From contig CALHXW010000121.1 in the NCBI GenBank assembly GCA_938040325.1, forward strand, positions 1 through 38,850: a stretch of DNA of 38,850 nt. Direction: 5' to 3'. Under the pieces are notes generated by a model. The model saw only the letters and a program-made list of their open reading frames with translations. It was not told the origin of the DNA and searched no databases. A program made the position numbers and the translations under genes. Of the stretch, positions 36,301 through 38,850 are shown piece by piece (within the stretch, counting starts at the first letter, position 1; each line of letters starts with the position of its first letter). The DNA comes from an uncultured bacterium (GTDB lineage Bacteria; Myxococcota_A; UBA9042; PHBI01).

Positions 36301-36767
36301 CCAACTCCGGCTCGCGGGCGGCTTGACGTACTGTTGGGGTGCAGGCGACGGGCTGGCAGGAACCGCCAGCGGGGAGTGCTCAACACGGAAGTCCTGAGCG
36401 TCTACAGACCATAGCGCGCCAGCCGCAGGACACAAAGCGTCCGGTCGCCCAATGCTCACGTTTTTTGAGCGCCATGGCGGTAGGCAGCCACTCGCGCCGT
36501 ACGCGTGGCTAAGCAAGGCCCTGCAATGACCTAGCTTGCCGCGGGTTCGAGGCGTCCTGCACGTGAGGAGCCGGCGCCACACGCAGACGGCACGAGCTGC
36601 TCGCGTTCGACAGATAGACGCTGGACCGGCGATCGCGGGCGTGGAACATCGTGGATGCTCCGTGTCCAGCGAGCGCCAGATGCTGCAACAGCAAACGGGG
36701 TGAACGCTTGCTGCTTAGACACACCAGCGGACGGTTGTTGCGCCGCAGCGTGCGGCGCAACGACGGC
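36301..36767. other. Intergenic region upstream of kinase gene
   Basis: A 467-base gap between the kinase start (36300) and the stop of the Cys-repeat protein gene (36768), both on minus. The kinase frame is open through part of it but has no domain content. Its one structure is the strong hairpin at 36737-36761. Confidence 0.5.
36737..36761 (-). terminator. Stable hairpin downstream of Cys-repeat protein gene
   Basis: An 11-bp perfect stem (gttgcgccgca with tgcggcgcaac) and a 3-base loop, extendable by two pairs and a wobble. It lies seven bases past the TAA of the minus-strand gene ending at 36768. No T-run follows on the minus strand, so efficiency as an intrinsic terminator is doubtful. 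Confidence 0.55.
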
Positions 36768-37517
36768 TTAGCCCCGGCTTGGCTTGTCGTCCTCGCTCTT
36801 ACGCGCGCTGGCCGGCGCGGGGTCGGCGACGAAGCTGACCCACACTTGGTCGCGGACATTGCCGTTTGCGTCGCGCAGCATGAAGCGGAGCCCGCCCTCG
36901 GCCGCGCGGCTGATGCGCGTCGGCACTTCCCAGCTGCCAGTGCGGCGCATGGGTCCGTCGCCAACGTCAACGCGTGACGTAAAGCGGCGGTCAGGCTCGA
37001 CCCCGAACACCTCGAAGGTTGCACAGCTCTGCACGGTGCTGAAGAGGACGGTGAGCGCCCCGAACTCGTCGCGCGAGACGTCGATGTGACCACCGCACTT
37101 CGGCAGGGATGCGGTCTCGACGCCGCCTGCCGGGTACAGGAAGACATCGGTCGTCGGCGGCGGTCCTTGGCGGAGCTCGCGCAGGTAGCAGCCAATCGCG
37201 AGCGACTGGCCGCGCAGGCCGTCGTCCCATGCCGACTCAATGCACGAGAGGGTCCATGGCTCGGCTTCATGACAGGCGAGCGTCACTTGCTCGCCAGCGA
37301 GGCCGTGACTGAGGGCGAGTTCGATGCAGTCGGCGCTGTAGGGCGTCGCGTGCTTGCAGACGGCAGCCACATCCTCAGCGTCCATGCTGAGCTCGGCCGC
37401 CGCATGGCAGGCCTTAACGTGGGGGTCGACGCGCTTGGCGGACGCGGGGCTGGTGAGTGCGAAGAGGAGAGCCGAGCCGCACAGCGCGGTGGCGAGAACC
37501 TTAAGGGGTGTGTTCAT
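36768..37517 (-). CDS. Secreted Cys-repeat protein, unknown function
   Basis: A 249-residue exported protein with a signal peptide (about residues 1-27, cleavage after SPASA). The next ~100 residues hold a roughly 30-residue repeated helical unit with regularly placed cysteines: ACHAAAEL...VAAVC, then DCIELALSHGLAGEQVTLAC, then SCIESAWDDGLRGQSLAIGC. This suggests helical hairpins locked by disulfides. The C-terminal part (about 140-235) is beta-rich (GALTVLFSTVQSCATFEVFGV, GLRFMLRDANGNVRDQVWVSFV), like an immunoglobulin or lectin-like sandwich. The tail is charged. Probably periplasmic or released. No ribosome site is obvious before the ATG. Family not recognised. Confidence 0.8.
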   Translation of the reverse strand: MNTPLKVLATALCGSALLFALTSPASAKRVDPHVKACHAAAELSMDAEDVAAVCKHATPYSADCIELALSHGLAGEQVTLACHEAEPWTLSCIESAWDDGLRGQSLAIGCYLRELRQGPPPTTDVFLYPAGGVETASLPKCGGHIDVSRDEFGALTVLFSTVQSCATFEVFGVEPDRRFTSRVDVGDGPMRRTGSWEVPTRISRAAEGGLRFMLRDANGNVRDQVWVSFVADPAPASARKSEDDKPSRG

Positions 37518-37889
37518 GTGTGATTTTCGTGTCAGCGTATCTGCGCTCCGACGCTGCCGCTGTCACGTTTGAGTGGCTGCCTTGGCTTAGGGCCCACCGC
37601 TCAAGCTTCGATATCCGGCGTCGGAGGTCGCCTGGGTTCGGGGTCCGTAGCCCCCCGTAGGGAATCCAGGCGAGCGAGGTATTCCCTCGCGGGGCCGGGT
37701 ATCTATGAGACCGGTTCATCGGACGCAAGCAAAAAGTACGTTGGCCATCGAAATTCGCTGCGCGGCGGCATGTTTCCCTCCGCAGAGCGGTTGACGACCC
37801 ATCCATCCCACGCAACCGTGTCGGCCCCCGACACGATGGAGAACGCCGTGAGTCACCAGAGCACCGAGCCGACGCGCCAGCGACTAGAA

Positions 37890-38070
37890 CTAGTCCCAAA
37901 ACAAGCGCTCTTTCCGGCTGCGGCCTTGGCGATGCGCTCGCCAGCGACGTCCGTGCGTTCGCTTCGCTCACCTGAACTCGACGATGCACGCATCGCCCTC
38001 GTCCAGCGGACGCCGCTGGCAAGCGCATCGCCTTCGCCTCGCTCGAAAACAGCGCTTGATTTGGGGCTAG
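37890..38070. repeat. ~181-bp imperfect palindromic element
   Basis: The left half starts ctagtcccaaaacaagcgct (37890-37909). The right half ends with its near reverse complement (38051-38070, 18 of 20 matching). Inner parts also pair: gatgcgctcgccagcg..cgtccg near 37931-37952 against the reverse complement of about 38008-38030 (about 21 of 23). The middle ~50 bases are unpaired. Both ends carry ctag. It could be a MITE-like element, a REP-type doublet or a structured RNA. No transposase nearby. Confidence 0.72.
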
Positions 38071-38100
38071 CCCCAAAACAAGACCTCTTTCCGGCTGCGG
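38067..38100 (+). repeat. Third half-site, direct copy of 37890-37923
   Basis: Positions 38071-38100 repeat 37894-37923 with three mismatches in 30. The copy starts inside the right end of the palindrome, so that ttggggctagccccaa (38061-38076) is itself a perfect 16-bp palindrome. Confidence 0.72.
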
Positions 38101-38850
38101 GTCCGTGTCCAGGGGCTTGACGGACGCTCAAGACGCGGGGGACCGGACACGGAACACGAGGCCACCCTTCTCACAAGGCGTGGAGCGACGGCAACGAGGT
38201 GCAGTCACGCCGACCGTGCAGGGAATAGAGCGCAGCGACGAGGGTCAGGCGGCGTCGAGTTCCCCCGCGTTGTGCTGGCAGGCCTCGATGACTCAACGTG
38301 CTTCGACGCAGCAACCAGCATCAACAGCCACGCCCAAGAGAGAGCCGGCGGCGTTCGCCTGGCGTCTACCAAAGCCAACGCGTTCTGCATGCCAAGGCTC
38401 ACCCTATCACCATCGCAGCGGACGAAAGACGCCTCAGCGAGCTCCCTGTGGGTCACGGCGGTCTACGTCACGCGCCACTGCAGGCCATCGGCGCAAGCCG
38501 GTCGCTGCACCATGCGACAAACTCGCTGACCCCAGATGTCAACGAATGTGCAGGCCAGGTCCAACGCGTCGACGCGCGAGCGGGCGGCGACGCACGAGGG
38601 CCCACGGCGATGCTGTCGGCACGCAGCTGCTCTGTCGACGTCGCTGGAGTTCTGTCGCGAGCCCGCACTGACCATCCGTTCGGGTGTTGCCGGATCGGGC
38701 TCTGCGAGGCAACCTCTGCGAGTCGACAGCGACAGGCTGCTCCTCCGTCACACGCCCGCAGGACTCTTACGTGTCTCACTCCGGTATCATCGCTCCAGGG
38801 GCCCACATCGTCGTGCGCGACGCCGTCTGGCGCGTTCTACAGGTGAACCC

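Larger units (their letters stand above)
37518..38850. other. Long stretch without convincing genes
   Basis: About 1.3 kb to the window end. Several frames are open for 150-190 codons, but their products are Arg/Ser/Pro-rich, lack hydrophobic cores or motifs, and overlap each other on both strands, as expected by chance at high GC. The region includes the palindromic element at 37890-38070 and its extra direct copy to 38100. Beyond 38160 nothing with clear structure was found; it may be decayed sequence or the upstream region of a gene beyond the edge. Confidence 0.55.

Noticed and set aside
36530..36560. tRNA-like gggttcgaggc stretch
   Set aside because: The surrounding sequence does not form a cloverleaf; no tRNA was found anywhere in the window.
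37501..38120. Similar peptide words (PKQALF / PNQALF) encoded on both strands
   Set aside because: A direct consequence of the palindromic DNA element, not evidence of two related proteins.
38105..38846. Overlapping plus- and minus-strand frames in the last 700 bases
   Set aside because: Arg/Ser/Pro-rich, mutually overlapping, no ribosome sites or motifs; kept only as an unexplained region.

Overview
The window is GC-rich, densely coded and strand-switching. It looks like a chromosomal segment from a Myxococcota/Bradymonadales-type bacterium (the former deltaproteobacterial predators). This is inferred from gene style: three Ser/Thr kinase-fold proteins with the same N-terminal zinc-ribbon-like motif, lipoproteins with Asp/Thr/Ala-rich linkers after the lipobox, TPR proteins with C-terminal membrane segments, a PEGA-tailed kinase, and many secreted proteins of unknown role. 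There is no rRNA, recognisable tRNA, CRISPR array, phage or intact insertion sequence. Twenty-six protein genes are supported.

Layout. 179-3586 (minus): an NHL-repeat lipoprotein overlapped ATGA-style by a TPR protein, then a small two-hydrophobic-segment protein. 3985-5965 (minus): two paralogous proteins that read as fusions of TusA-like and DsrE-like sulfur-relay folds, one keeping cysteines at candidate catalytic positions and one without them. 6511-8115 (plus): a GMC flavoprotein oxidoreductase, preceded by an 18-bp perfect stem-loop. 8150-11286 (minus): a DUF4159 Tat-secreted protein coupled to a membrane vWA/glutamine-amidotransferase-like protein. 11591-14481 (minus): a PEGA-tailed Ser/Thr kinase coupled to a TPR membrane protein. 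14681-15457 (plus): an EF-hand lipoprotein.

15615-21514 (plus) is the most unusual part. A 1696-residue protein starts as an SLC12-type cation-chloride cotransporter and continues into a long helical region, a P-loop NTPase-like domain whose Walker A lysine is replaced by Met, and a winged-helix-like tail. It overlaps by four bases an MscS-type mechanosensitive channel gene. Together they suggest a dedicated ion/volume-control unit. A convergent membrane pseudokinase follows (21595-22632).

22787-29268: a lipoprotein, a four-helix membrane protein with a clear intrinsic terminator, FadH-type 2,4-dienoyl-CoA reductase, a four-helix protein paired with a Cys-rich lipoprotein, and a class I heme peroxidase fused to ankyrin repeats. 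29612-32801 (plus): an OPT-family transporter and an SO_0444-type metal permease with a C-terminal heavy-metal-associated domain. 33153-36300 (minus): a Ser/Thr kinase, an ArgD-type aminotransferase and a proline-rich protein with a DUF4388-like tail. 36768-37517 (minus): a secreted Cys-repeat protein.

The last 1.3 kb has no convincing gene. It carries a ~180-bp imperfect palindrome whose half-sites recur at gene ends elsewhere in the window (21525, 33108), a dispersed intergenic repeat family.
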